Positions 23,623-33,783 of a DNA stretch of 60,000 nt are shown piece after piece. Numbering within the stretch: position 1 is the first letter of the stretch; each line of letters opens with the position of its first letter. This stretch comes from Adiantum capillus-veneris (Eukaryota > Streptophyta > Polypodiopsida > Polypodiales > Pteridaceae). The notes under the pieces were generated by a model. That model saw nothing but the letters and a program-made list of their open reading frames with translations, was not told the origin of the DNA and made no database searches. The position numbers were made by a program, and so were the translations under genes. The DNA lies in assembly GCA_014529385.2 (NCBI GenBank), contig CM043956.1:59283120-59343119 (forward strand), read 5' to 3'.

Positions 23623-25234
23623 TGTAATAAAATCTAATATCTAACCAACCCAAATGATTTTCTCATATTAAATTGATCACTTAATGTGGGAGAATAAACG
23701 GGAACAAGTGTTAAGATATAGATATGTGCTTATAGATCTATCTCAACACGGGGCCAATGGTAAAGGGGCCCAAAAGGGAGATGGTCTATCAAAGAGCAAG
23801 GCTAACCAATGGAGCATAAGACCTTAGGGTTAGCTTCATTGAAGACCTCCAACAAATGTGTGTAAAAGTCCTTTGACCTTAGGTAAGCTAGGGCTGAGCT
23901 TGAGGTAGGAACCCGGCCCAAGCTCGAGGTGCTTGTCCTGCTTGAGGTGTTTGTCATGCTTGAGGTGCTTGATTAAGATTCTTGAGGTGCTTGATTGGCT
24001 CCATGCTTGAGGTGCTTGACTTGCTACATGATTAAGGTACTTGAGGTGCCTTGAGAAGCTTGCCTGAGATGCTTGTGGGAACACCCCCTAGTTCAAGTGC
24101 TTTGTCATGCTTGGTGAGTAAGGTGCTTGATCACCTAAAGTCAAAAGCATTCCTACAAGAGGGGGGGCGAGCCCTTTTCCTAGGGGCTAGAGAGAGAACA
24201 CCCACTCACACACACAAGGGAAGCCCCAACTTGAAGAGGTAGCAAGGACACATGTCAGGCCCCTACCCATGTTACCTTCATGTGTTGCTTGAAGCCTATT
24301 GGCTAAGCTTCAAAGTGGTCCAATGATAAATTACATGAATTATCTAATTGTTTTAGCATTTATCTAGCCCTCTCTCTCAAAAAGGAAAGGGGGACACTTG
24401 TCTCAAGGCTACCCCTACTGCTTGTAATGCCTCCTGCTCATGATTGGCTAGGCCTGGGAGGGTCCAATGAGCTTCAAGCATGAGCTACAAGGGGGGGTCG
24501 ACCCAAGCTAGCTAGGGGCTTGCTTGAGGGGTATACTCACCCACACACACTCACAATCACTCTCATTGTGTGCTATGCAAAGTGCAAGAGCTCCCTCTCC
24601 AAGCAAGTAGAGGTTGAGAGCCTACACCAACACTCTTGGCTATGGAGTGCAAATTCAACCAAGAGCCATGCTTCAATGCTTGAGCTTGTCATCTCCTTCT
24701 TCTTCATTACTATGCTATTATGTATGCTAGCAACAAGAGTATGATAAGTGAGGAACTAGTTCTTTCTCCTATGAAATGTTTCTTCTTCCTCTTCCCTACC
24801 CTCATTCCCTGCTAGCTCTCTCCACCTTCGAAGGTGTTTGAGGTCTTGGGACTGAGGCTTGGGACAATTAAAGCTTTCTTCAAGTTCATGTTATGCTATG
24901 ATTGTGATGCAGGAAGCTTTCCATCTTCATTGCATCACCTAGGTCACAAGGAACACAAAGAATGTATTGTAACAAGTCTCTCTTAATGGGAGAAATCATA
25001 ATACAAATGCCTATTGGAGGGGGGACCGGCTCCACATAAATCCGGTCCTCAACTGTTGTCATGTTCTCTAAATTCTCTCTCTTGCAAAAGTATTGTTCAT
25101 GCCAAGTTAACTAATTGCTATGATTATGTTGCTATCTTCAATTATGTCTACCCGTTATGCTCACAAAGTTATTTCTTGAAAGTATTCTCATTAATTTCCG
25201 CTATTGTCAAGTTGAATAGGCTAATTCCATTACA
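23623..25234 (+). repeat. Element B 3' LTR
   Basis: 1,612 bp, starting TGTAATAAAATC (one change in the first four bases from the 5' copy) and ending CCATTACA. Differences from the 5' LTR are also visible near 24874, 24890, 24913 and 25177. The inverted repeat GGACCGG/CCGGTCC is at 25023-25029 and 25042-25048. Confidence 0.95.
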
Positions 25235-25858
25235 GTATCCTTGGTTGAAAGTTCCCCTCGCTCTTCCCGTAAAGTTATTAACTCCATTATAGTTCCTTAT
25301 GGAGTTGGTTCCTTTGGCTGCAAGAGGCTTAGCCCTGAGAAGGGCATCCTGTATTGATGTAGGCCTCATGGCTTCGAGACGTGTACTCAGGGGTTTGTTG
25401 AGGCCTTGACAGAAACGGGTAATTTGTTGCTCCATGGTCATTTGGGGAGCATAGCGTCGTAAAGACACGAACTTGGTGTAGTACTCGTCTAATAAAAGTC
25501 CTAGTTGGCGTAGACTAAAGAACTCGTTCATTTTGATAGCCTGATGTGCAGGAGGGAGATAACGTTCTTTGATTGCTTGCTTCATTTTCTCCCAAGATGG
25601 ACTACTCATGGGATTATCTCTGCACTGTTGCTTCCACCAAAGTTTGACATCTCTGCTGAGACGGAACATACCCAACATTGTTTGGTTTTCTAGAGCAGTT
25701 CCTGCAGCTTTGAAATAGTCATCCATAGCATCTAACCACGCTTCGGCATCTCGCTCTAAATTGGGTCCCTCTCCCTTGAAAGTAGGGAGTTGAACTTGCT
25801 TTAGTAGTAATTTTTTCTCTTGACTAACAGTGTAAAGGCTATTTATGCGAGTATTTCC
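25235..25858 (-). pseudogene. Element C gag, N-terminal part, truncated by B
   Basis: Minus-strand retrotransposon Gag (Retrotrans_gag type): LPTFKGEG, AEAWLDAMDDYF, FRLSRDVKLWWKQQC, WEKMKQAIKERYLPP, YAPQMTMEQQITRFCQGL. It is cut by B at 25235, so its zinc knuckle and all of pol are missing. The first in-frame ATG (25726) falls inside the conserved region. Upstream, the frame stays open for 44 more codons, then a further eight, to a TAA, with no ATG. At 25859 lies an AATTTCAG acceptor preceded by a CTAAT branch-like motif; an exon starting at 25858 is in phase 0 with the ORF. This fits a start codon supplied by splicing from the LTR exon. Without splicing the Gag start is unexplained. Confidence 0.8.
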
Positions 25859-26069
25859 CTGAAATTGAATTAGTGGAATTTAGTACCAGATGAAATCTCT
25901 CTTACTTATGATTTTAACTTATCTCATACTCAAACTTTTGCACACAGGATGAAGACAATTACCAAACTAATAAACAAAACTGCTTATAGCATACCCATGA
26001 GAACCATAGTATGTACAAGAGTTAATACAATCCATGAAGGTCCTACTATGTACAAGGGTGACGGTAAAC
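25859..26069 (-). other. C leader segment between extra ORF and gag
   Basis: Minus-strand spacer, AT-rich, with no ORF. It ends in the candidate acceptor at 25859-25860. Confidence 0.5.
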
Positions 26070-26543
26070 CTATACTAGAATCTTGTGGACTTTGGGTGGA
26101 TCAGATATAGGATCAAAATATACAACATCTTTTGGTCCATTAAAACTAGGGCCTACACCTATGGGCCTAATTATACCTAGGTAGATTACTTTAGACACCT
26201 GATCAAACACCCACTGATTTTGCGATACTTGGACATCATCTATTACAAGGGTTTCTTCTGAATTCTCCGTCCCAACGAAAAAGTATACTTCAATCACTTG
26301 AGGATCTTCGGCCCATTTGAGTTTATTCATATTTAGTTCTAAACCTTCTAATTCTCCCGCATCAATGAAGAAAATTCCCCCAGATCCTGACCACTTGATT
26401 CTCCAAGTGGAAGGAGAAAATCTATTATCCAGCCATTTCATCACGCTTTTTCTCATTGAATAGTCTCGGGATAGGCAAGCCCTCATAAACCTAATATTGA
26501 AATCCAGGAATTTGAAGTAGGCCCGATGGAAATTTTCCTGCAA
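26070..26543 (-). CDS. Extra ORF of about 155 codons between PBS and gag in element C, unknown function
   Basis: A minus-strand open frame ending at a TAG (26072-26070). The frame is open from a stop near 26613 but has no ATG in its first part; 26543 is a TTG. A strong acceptor, pyrimidine-rich CCCTATCCTTGCAG, ends at 26538. An exon starting at 26537 (GAA AAT TTC) is in phase 0, the phase of the LTR exon's donor. The protein is mixed in composition with aromatic and acidic residues (for example WRIKWSGSGGIFFIDAGEL); no transmembrane segment, zinc finger or known retrotransposon domain was recognised. Position resembles the additional ORF upstream of gag known from Ogre/Tat Ty3 elements, but the PBS here is of Met type, so homology is not implied. 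Confidence 0.5.
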   Translation of the reverse strand: MQENFHRAYFKFLDFNIRFMRACLSRDYSMRKSVMKWLDNRFSPSTWRIKWSGSGGIFFIDAGELEGLELNMNKLKWAEDPQVIEVYFFVGTENSEETLVIDDVQVSQNQWVFDQVSKVIYLGIIRPIGVGPSFNGPKDVVYFDPISDPPKVHKILV

Positions 26544-26679
26544 GGATAGGGATAATTCTCTCTCTTCCTTCCACTCCCTCTTTTCAATTAAATACGTTTT
26601 TAGTTGAATTAGTCAAAAATCGCTTATTTCAACTTAACGCCTTAAACTTTTCCATAGGTCCAAGACTTTAATTAACACA

Positions 26680-26692
26680 CGCTTTAATACCA
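26680..26692 (-). other. Element C primer binding site
   Basis: On the minus strand TGGTATTAAAGCG starts two bases after the 5' LTR end. It is related to the initiator-Met PBS with three differences. Confidence 0.75.
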
Positions 26693-27795
26693 CTTGTAAG
26701 GTCCCCAACCTTCCAATACCAAGATTGGGATGGGATCCTTGACAGGTCTCTAGGTCTGATAAAAATCGGAGTCTCTAAACAAGAAAAATCCTAGGAATAG
26801 ACCTTTACCATTGACAATGGCTTGGGTCTATATCCTTAGAAGAAGACCTAGTCCTGTCTCGCACAGCGGAAATGGGACAACTATTAAAAGTCCAAAAAAC
26901 TATTTCGGCCCTATAACTGCCACAATTGGGCAAAGGTATCCTCAACCAACGCTTTTTTCCCTCTAACAGATGTGAGGTCACAGCCGCTGGTAGACTCCTC
27001 TTCCAAGTGAAGAAGTTTTCTAAATACTTTAGTGCGCAGGGATGGATAGTTACCTGACTAATCAGGTCCACCCATCCATGATTGACAAACTTAGTCAATC
27101 CCCACTTGCCACCTCGCACTTACACAAGATTCATTTATCTTATTATCACATTGTTTTAACATTTAAAATAGTGGTTTCTTTTAATGTTCCATCACAGTAA
27201 TTCCTTGAAGACAACATTGAAAGCATTCTTTTAGAAAACAGACATCTTTAAACTTAAGACAGGGTACTGTCAATCAAAACATTGTCCATATTAACCATGA
27301 CCAATACTCCTCTTGTCTCAAGACCCCCTAAGGGTGAAAAACGGCACCCATTCCTTATTCAAATCCGGAGTGGATAAACCCCCACCCAAGGTTCCGGGTG
27401 CCCATACACCAAACCAGTTGCCCATACAACCGGGCGGCTCCCCTAGGATAAAAAACGGTATCCTAACTTATGTAGAAACATCAAGACATGACACGGAGTA
27501 GAAACTCAACGTTTATGGGGGTAACCGACTTATCCGTAGCTAGAAAGCCAATCATTATCATCAATTTATACTAAGGAGTCGGAGGTGTCTTGAGACAATA
27601 TTTTTTAAGGATGATCAATCATATCTTTCCTTATTCAACCAGTTTAACCCAAACAATTCTTTCCTACATTATAAACAAATGCACGTTGGAAGTTACCTTC
27701 CGTTTTCAGCCAGTTATCCTTCCTAACCTTACGTATGCAATGCTAACTTAAAAATGAAGTTGAAAAGATTTTAAATGAAAAAAATAGAAATCCAC

Positions 27796-27957
27796 CTGGG
27801 ACTGGTCGTCCATGTGCTATGGGGCGGGAGCCCGTAGACTTTCCTCCATTGGCTTATGGCTAGGCCCAGCCTCATGATCATTAGTGGCCTTGTTTATTTT
27901 GTTGCTCACATCCTTTTCCTTGGTAAGAGGATTGCCCTTGGTTCTCTTTGGAGCCAT
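27796..27957 (-). other. Putative LTR-encoded first coding exon of C (5' LTR copy, one stop)
   Basis: This is the copy that would lie on a C transcript. ATG 27957-27955, 54 codons, donor CAG|GTGGAT at 27796/27795. One codon near the end is TAG where the other LTR has CAG. Spliced to 25858 it would remove an intron of 1,937 nt spanning the rest of the LTR, PBS and leader; spliced to 26537 it would remove 1,258 nt. Both joins keep phase 0. The intron model is an inference. Confidence 0.45.
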
Positions 27958-28599
27958 GTCGGTCGCCTTATAAAAAAACTTAATCCATTACAAATTTAAT
28001 TGAATAATCTCTTTTTTCTTTTTTTACCCAAAAATAAGGATTTTTGGAGTAAGTAGGTATCTTTTAATAGTCAATTTGATGAGATATTCCTCTTGTAACT
28101 TATTTATGCGATAAGTAATTTCCCATAATTACCATTTAATTTGGGAAGCCCTTTAACTAGGTTTATCCTTAGTTTATATTCCATTTTAGCTTTAGTAAAT
28201 TATAAATTTCTATTGGTTAATGGATTCCTCACCCCAAATTGTAATTGAATATGTTCTATCTTTAGGAATTTTCATAAATTTGATTTATAATCTTTCTCTC
28301 CTATACTTATGGTCTAATTTAGGTAAAATTTTACTGATAGTAATTTATTATACCATCCATTTATGCTGAGGTAACTTTTCCACCCTTCAATAGTGATTTT
28401 AGACCTCAGGTATTTATTTGGTAATTAGATAAATTCGTTTACTAATTTTCCTGGTCTATTTTATACGCAAAATCGGTTACTTTTATTGAAGATAAATACC
28501 TAAACTATTTATCTGAGGTTGGGGTATTTATCATGGATTTCCCAAGTGTGTTGTACCTTTGATATTTATATCAAAGGATTTTGGATTAATTTACTATAT

Positions 28600-28869
28600 T
28601 CCCCCTTTTATTTTCTCCTAAAAATAATGTAATTTTACTGGGATAACTAGGTAAACTAATTATCTGAGCTTCACATAATTATCACGGGTTCCCTAAGGTT
28701 TAATTAACTTTTGATAAATAACTGGAGTCATTTTAAATCTATTGCTAATTTTGCCTATTTAATTTTTTCTAAAAACAGAGTATTTCTGCTAAAGTAATTA
28801 GATAAATTAATTATCTGAGCTTCACATAATTATCACTATTTTACTAGCATATAATTTACCTCTGATAAA
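28600..28869 (-). repeat. AT-rich about 150-bp tandem array in C 5' LTR, part 1
   Basis: Two unit landmarks (near 28659 and 28806) before element D. The array continues at 31711. The last five bases are the D target ATAAA. Confidence 0.8.
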
Positions 28870-29188
28870 TGTTAGGATTTGGATCGTGCTAGCTATGGTG
28901 GATGAAAGAGAAACATGGTGCAAGTGTGTGAGTGTGTGTAAGCAAGGTTATCACTCAAGTGAATTAGGTTCCAAGATAGGATTAGCTTGGACTCATAAAC
29001 ACAATCTTGAGTATTGACTTAGTTTAGCACAAACTCACCATAGACAAGCATGTAGTGCAAAATGAGTTGTTGTTTATTGATTCAAGAAATGAGCTTTAAG
29101 TAGCTCTACAGCCTTGCTCCACAATATGTGGGATAAATACACTCTCCTCTCCTTGACTCACACCTTAGGACAAAGCTCACACTTTACA
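28870..29188 (-). repeat. Element D 3' LTR
   Basis: 319 bp, TGTTAGGATTTGG to CACTTTACA; nearly identical to 31392-31710. Confidence 0.95.
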
Positions 29189-31391
29189 ATCCTCCCCTTG
29201 AGGTTTGGACTAAGACAAGATACTGAAGATGCATGATCCACACACGATGGTGATATCCACACAAGAAAGTAAAGTCCACAAAGGATGGTGATATCCACAC
29301 AGGATGGTAAAATCAACACAAGAAAGATCTACAAAGGATGGTGATGTCCACACAGGATGATAAGTTGGTATCCACACAGGAAAAAGTCCTCCCCTACAAG
29401 TAGAGAGTGTGCATCTTCAAAATGGGTCTTCCCAAACTCTACCTTCGTCTTCGTCCTTTTTGTCTTCTACTATGTGAGCTGATCCTCTGTCAGGTCTCTT
29501 GCCTTCGTTGCTTTTGCTGTTGCTTTCAATTGCTTCATGGTCTGACTTCGTATCCTCCCCTCGAACGAGTACTTCTGTCCCCCTTTTTGTGGTACAATCA
29601 GGCTTTATTCCATGCGTCATAATGACATGCAACAATATGCTAAAATATCCTATGAAAAGGTTTATGCAAAAATTAATGCTCTCTTCCATCTTGGTCATAC
29701 TCCGAGAGCCCAAGCATGCGGAATTTCTCATACAATTTGTCACAAAGTCTTCACACATAGAGAGATTTTAGCAATTTGGAGACTCTCCAATGCCAATGTC
29801 TATCCCATTACAAAAGCACACGATGTCATCCATGTAGACAAATATAATTACATACATTGCAAGAATTTTGTTGTGCTTGGCTGCAAGATTCCAATTTTAA
29901 TGTCTTCTTAAAATGTGAAGTACCTCTTCACTCGAGGTGAAGTCACCCGTCACAGCCTTGAGTTCTTCTTTGATGATTGGAATCTACCTTCGAAGTTGGA
30001 TTTGGATGCCTTTGGAGCTCCCTTTTAAAAGCTTTGTATGCTCGAAGAAACCGCCTTTGAATTCCGGTGTAGAAGGTTTGCAAAGCTTTGCTGCAGCTTT
30101 TGTGTACTTGCCTTGGAGCTCTTGAGTCAGCTCGGGAAGGGGGGAGTTGGGCCTCTTGGAGTGCTTGGCAGTAGGCTGTGGGAAATGGGGCTTAAAAAGC
30201 CCTAGGAGTTTTGCTTGAGGCAGCAGGTTCGTGGGATTGCCCCCTTGAGGGAATGTGGAAGTTGATTGGAGTTCTTGAGACTTGTTGAGGCAGCGCGGGA
30301 GTGGTTGCTTGGTGAACTCTTGAGGCCGTGGGAATGGTTGCTTTTGTGGGGCACCAATTAATTCGAGGCTTGGGAGACCTGGCCACACAGTGGGAACAAT
30401 GCCTTGTAACAAGCTGGGGGCTTTGAGCCTCTGGGAATTGCTACTCCGTGGGAGCAGGGGCTTAAAAGGCCTGGAAAATTTACTTGCCTTGGAGCTTTGA
30501 GGCCGGGAGCAGCGCGGGAAGCCGGGCTAGTGCCAATGGGCAAGGCAGGCACGTCGGCAGGCTAGGCACCTATCGGGCAGGCGCGGGCAGGTGGGCAGGA
30601 GATCGGGCAGGCAGGGGCACCAGGGCAGCCAGTTCGGGCAGGCGCCTTTTGGGCAGGCGCGTAAGCCAGCGCGTCAAGCATGGGACTCCCCCCCCAGCGG
30701 ACCCGTAGCCTTCACAAAAAATTGATTTGAATGCCGTTTTCGGGTCCACCCGTCTTGCCCAACTTGGGTATGCCAATTTGAACCCCAGACCCCACAAGCC
30801 AAGAATGACCTACCTAATTTGAGCTAGCCAACAAGCCTATGTGCTTGCTTGTGGAAAATTTCCAAAAAAAGAAAGTGTTAAGCTCAAGTCGGCAGGCCCT
30901 TTCCCACACAAACTCTCTCTCTCTCACACACACACACCTAATAATAGGCAATATTGAAGATAGCTTTAATGGAGTTCTCGGGCTCGATTTGCAGAGCTTG
31001 AAGGTTCTATGGAAATCTCGAAGTGAGCACTTTGAAATGAGCTCAATGTTGTTAGGTGATTGCAAAAGTGGAGAAATTAATTGAAGGTGCAAATGATGCA
31101 AAAATTGACGCAAAAAAGGCAATCTAAAATGAAATTCAAATGATGCTAATCCTCTCCCTAATCAAGTCTACCTAGCCATGGAGGGTAGTGTCTCTTGGGT
31201 GTGCCAAGGACATGCCCACACATAGCTAGATTAGTGCTTAATTAGTGAGATATGCAATTTAACTATGAAACTGTTAATGGGCGGTGACAACAATTATGAA
31301 ATGCTAATTGATCTAATGGAGATGCTAATGATTAACACACACTAATGCATAATGACAATTCTAGCTAGCACACCATGGCTCTGATACCAAA
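29189..31391 (-). other. Element D interior, no recognisable genes
   Basis: No convincing protein domain on either strand. The left third carries several direct GGATGGTGATATCCACAC-like repeats (29245-29350). The stretch 30526-30680 is G-rich with many GGGCAGG units. Near 30910-30945 there is a CT/CA simple repeat. The PBS is at the right edge. Short ORFs here (for example 29984-30412 minus) resemble no known protein. Confidence 0.65.
30526..30680 (+). repeat. GGGCAGG-rich minisatellite in element D
   Basis: Irregular tandem copies of CGGGCAGGC/TGGGCAGG, strongly G-biased on the plus strand (template of a minus-strand element), about ten units. It has potential to form G-quadruplex structure. 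Confidence 0.75.
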
Positions 31392-31710
31392 TGTTAGGAT
31401 TTGGATCGTGCTAGCTATGGTGGATGAAAGAGAAACATGGTGCAAGTGTGTGAGTGTGTGTAAGCAAGGTTATCACTCAAGTGAATTAGGTTCCAAGATA
31501 GGATTAGCTTGGACTCATAAACACAATCTTGAGTATTGACTTAGCTTAGCACAAGCTCACCATAGACAAGCATGTAGTGCAAAATGAGTTGTTGTTTATT
31601 GATTCAAGAAATGAGCTTTAAGTAGCTCTACAGCCTTGCTCCACAGTATGTGGGATAAATCCACTCTCCTCTCCTTGACTCACACCTTAGGACAAAGCTC
31701 ACACTTTACA
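31392..31710 (-). repeat. Element D 5' LTR
   Basis: 319 bp, same ends as the left copy. A few substitutions only, such as ACTTAGTTTAGC against ACTTAGCTTAGC. Confidence 0.95.
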
Positions 31711-32830
31711 ATAAATAAATCAATTCAATTTGAATCCATTTGCTAATTTTCCCTATTTAATTTGTCCTAAAAACATAGTATTTTTGCTAAAGGAATTAGG
31801 TAATTTAATTATCTGAGATTCTCCTAGTTATCACGGGTTTCCTAACATGTAATATACCTCTGATAAATAACTCAATTCAATTTGAATCCATTTGCTAATT
31901 TCCCCTATTTAATTTATCTTGAAAGTAGAGTATTTTTGCTATAATAATTAGATAAATTAATTATCTGAGATTTTTCTAATTATTATGGGTTTCCTAACAT
32001 GTAATTAATCTCTGATAAATAACTCAATTCATTTTGAATCCATTTGAAAATTTCCCCTATTTAATTTGTCCTAAAAATAGAGTATTTTTTCTAAAGTAAT
32101 TAGATAAATTAATTATCTAAGCTTGAACTAATTATCACAAGTTTCCTAACATGTAATTAACCTTTGGTAAATAACTGAATTTAATTTGAATCTATTTGCT
32201 AATTTTCCCTATTTAATTTGTCCTAAAAACAGAGTATTTTTGCTAAAGTAATTAGATAAATTAATTATCTGAGTTTCTCCTAATTATCACGGGTTACCTA
32301 ACAGCTAATTAACCATTTATAAATAACTCAAAGCATTTGAAATCAATTTACTAATTTCCTCTATTTAATTTATCTTAAAAATAGAGTATTTTTGCTAAAA
32401 TAATTAGGTAAATTAATTATCTGAGCTTTTACTAATTATCACAGGTTTCCTAACACATAATTAACCACTGATAAATAACTCAAAGCATTTGAAATCAATT
32501 TATTAATTTCCCTTATTTAATTTGTCTTAAAAATAGAGTATTTTTGCTAACGTAATTAGGTAAATTAATTATCTGAGATTCTCCTAATTATCATACATTT
32601 CCTAACACATAATTAGACACTGATAAATAACTCAAAGCATTTGAAATCAATTTACTAATTTTCTCTATTTAATTTGTCTTAAAAACATAGTATTTTTGCT
32701 AAAGTAATTAGGTAAATTAATTATCTGAGCTTCTTCTTATTATCACGGGTTACCTAACATATAATTAACCACTAATAAATAGCTCAAAGCATTTTGAATT
32801 AATTTGATTATTTTCCCCTTTAAATTTCTC
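31711..32830 (-). repeat. AT-rich about 150-bp tandem array in C 5' LTR, part 2
   Basis: Unit landmarks near 31810, 31958, 32110, 32262, 32415, 32566 and 32719, period about 150 bp. Copy number is like that of the other LTR. Confidence 0.85.
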
Positions 32831-33284
32831 TTAAAAACAGTGTAATTCTGCCTAATTAATTATAAAAATTACTCCAAAAAATATAGGATAATGTTCCTAG
32901 CTTAATGGCTGTATTATGCAGCTTTGAACCTCAACTTAATCTAAGCTTAATTAATATATTTTTCATTAATTCATGGTTAATTTGACTAATTTCAACCCTA
33001 ATATGATAAGATAATTAATTAGCTTAACATTACGAAGCTTAATTACAACAATCAATAGAGAATAATTAATTAAGAGAGGGTTTATGAGTATACATAGGTC
33101 TAATCTTTCATTTCTTAACAAAATAGATTAATCTAACCTTGCTAATTAAGAAGGATTAGGCTAATTACAGTTTAGGTTAATCGAATAGAGCTTAATCTCT
33201 AGTGATTTCTACGTAGCGTTCTCTCTAGTTGAGAGAGAGAGTGTCAAGGCTCCGAGTCTGTCCAATTTGTGAAGCAAGGGGTCC

Positions 33285-33292
33285 TATTTATA
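33285..33292 (-). promoter_or_regulatory. TATA box of C 5' LTR
   Basis: TATAAATA on the minus strand, about 490 bp from the LTR start. It would put the transcript start near 33255 and leave about 3.7 kb of LTR downstream of the promoter. Confidence 0.6.
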
Positions 33293-33783
33293 GTTTTCTG
33301 GCACTCACAAGCTCTCACAGGTTGTAAAAGGCAGTTGCTTGCAGTTCAAGCAGTCCCCAGCAAGTCAAAAAACACCCCCTGCTGCTATATGAGTCCCTGG
33401 CAGGTCAGTGATGACCTTCCCATTACCTGCCAGCTTTGAAAATGTCAATTCTACTATATTTTGACCTATTTTTTCTTAATTGGTAAAATATCTTGTAAAT
33501 ATCTGGGAGGCCTTTAATAAAGTCTATGCTTAAATGATTATTGCAACCCTTCAAATTTTCTTAATAATTTAATTTACCTTGAATCTTTCGGAAGGACTAG
33601 TGGGGTCAGTTTTTGTTCGAATTTAAATCTGAAAATTTCTAGCCTGGGGTTTGCTGTGCTTAAGATTCCAAAAATACCAATATTAGCCATGGTCGGGCAA
33701 TTCTACATTGCTTTTTCAATAATTATATCAATTTGATTAAGCTTTATACAATCTTTAAGGTTTCAGAAACTGGAAACCTTACA

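Larger units (their letters stand above)
16449..25234 (+). mobile_element. Element B: young Ty3 chromovirus inside C
   Basis: An 8,786-bp element of the same family as A. Its LTRs (16449-18060 and 23623-25234) are exactly 1,612 bp each and differ at only about five positions seen by eye, so insertion is recent. PBS, gag, protease, RT, RNase H, integrase, chromodomain-like tail and PPT are all present in one frame, broken by two stops. No target-site duplication is visible: left flank TCCTC, right flank GTATC. The flanks belong to widely separated parts of C. Confidence 0.94.
28870..31710 (-). mobile_element. Element D: small non-autonomous LTR retrotransposon
   Basis: A 2,841-bp element with 319-bp LTRs (28870-29188 and 31392-31710) and a perfect target duplication ATAAA (28865-28869 and 31711-31715). 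The PBS (31389-31377, minus strand TGGTATCAGAGCC) and the PPT (AAGGGGAGGAT, next to the left LTR) show minus orientation. The 2.2-kb interior has no gag or pol frame; a YMDD-like phrase on the minus strand near 29830 hints at an RT relic but is weak. Size and content fit a LARD/TRIM-type element needing proteins from elsewhere. Confidence 0.92.
12228..33783 (-). mobile_element. Element C: Ty3 element with 4.1-kb LTRs, minus strand, pol deleted
   Basis: Both outer ends carry the 7-bp inverted termini TGTAAGG and CCTTACA, and the target AAAGT is duplicated. One base is ambiguous, so it is 4 or 5 bp. The left LTR is 4,140 bp; the right LTR is 7,089 bp, or about 4.25 kb once element D is removed. 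On the minus strand the order is 5' LTR (33783-26695), PBS (26692-26680), leader with an extra ORF, gag start (25858-25235), element B, then only 81 bp with the PPT before the 3' LTR. Protease, RT and integrase are absent. A coding ATG and splice signals inside the LTR are discussed under the exon entries. It is Ty3-like from its Gag; the lineage is not recognised. Confidence 0.85.
26695..33783 (-). repeat. Element C 5' LTR, interrupted by element D
   Basis: Same ends as the 3' LTR and the same internal order. On the minus strand: TATA box at 33292-33285, AT-rich tandem array (about 32830-31711 and 28869-28600), LTR ORF (27957-27796) and the LTR end at 26695. It is interrupted at 28870-31710 by D. 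Net length is about 4.25 kb. Confidence 0.88.
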
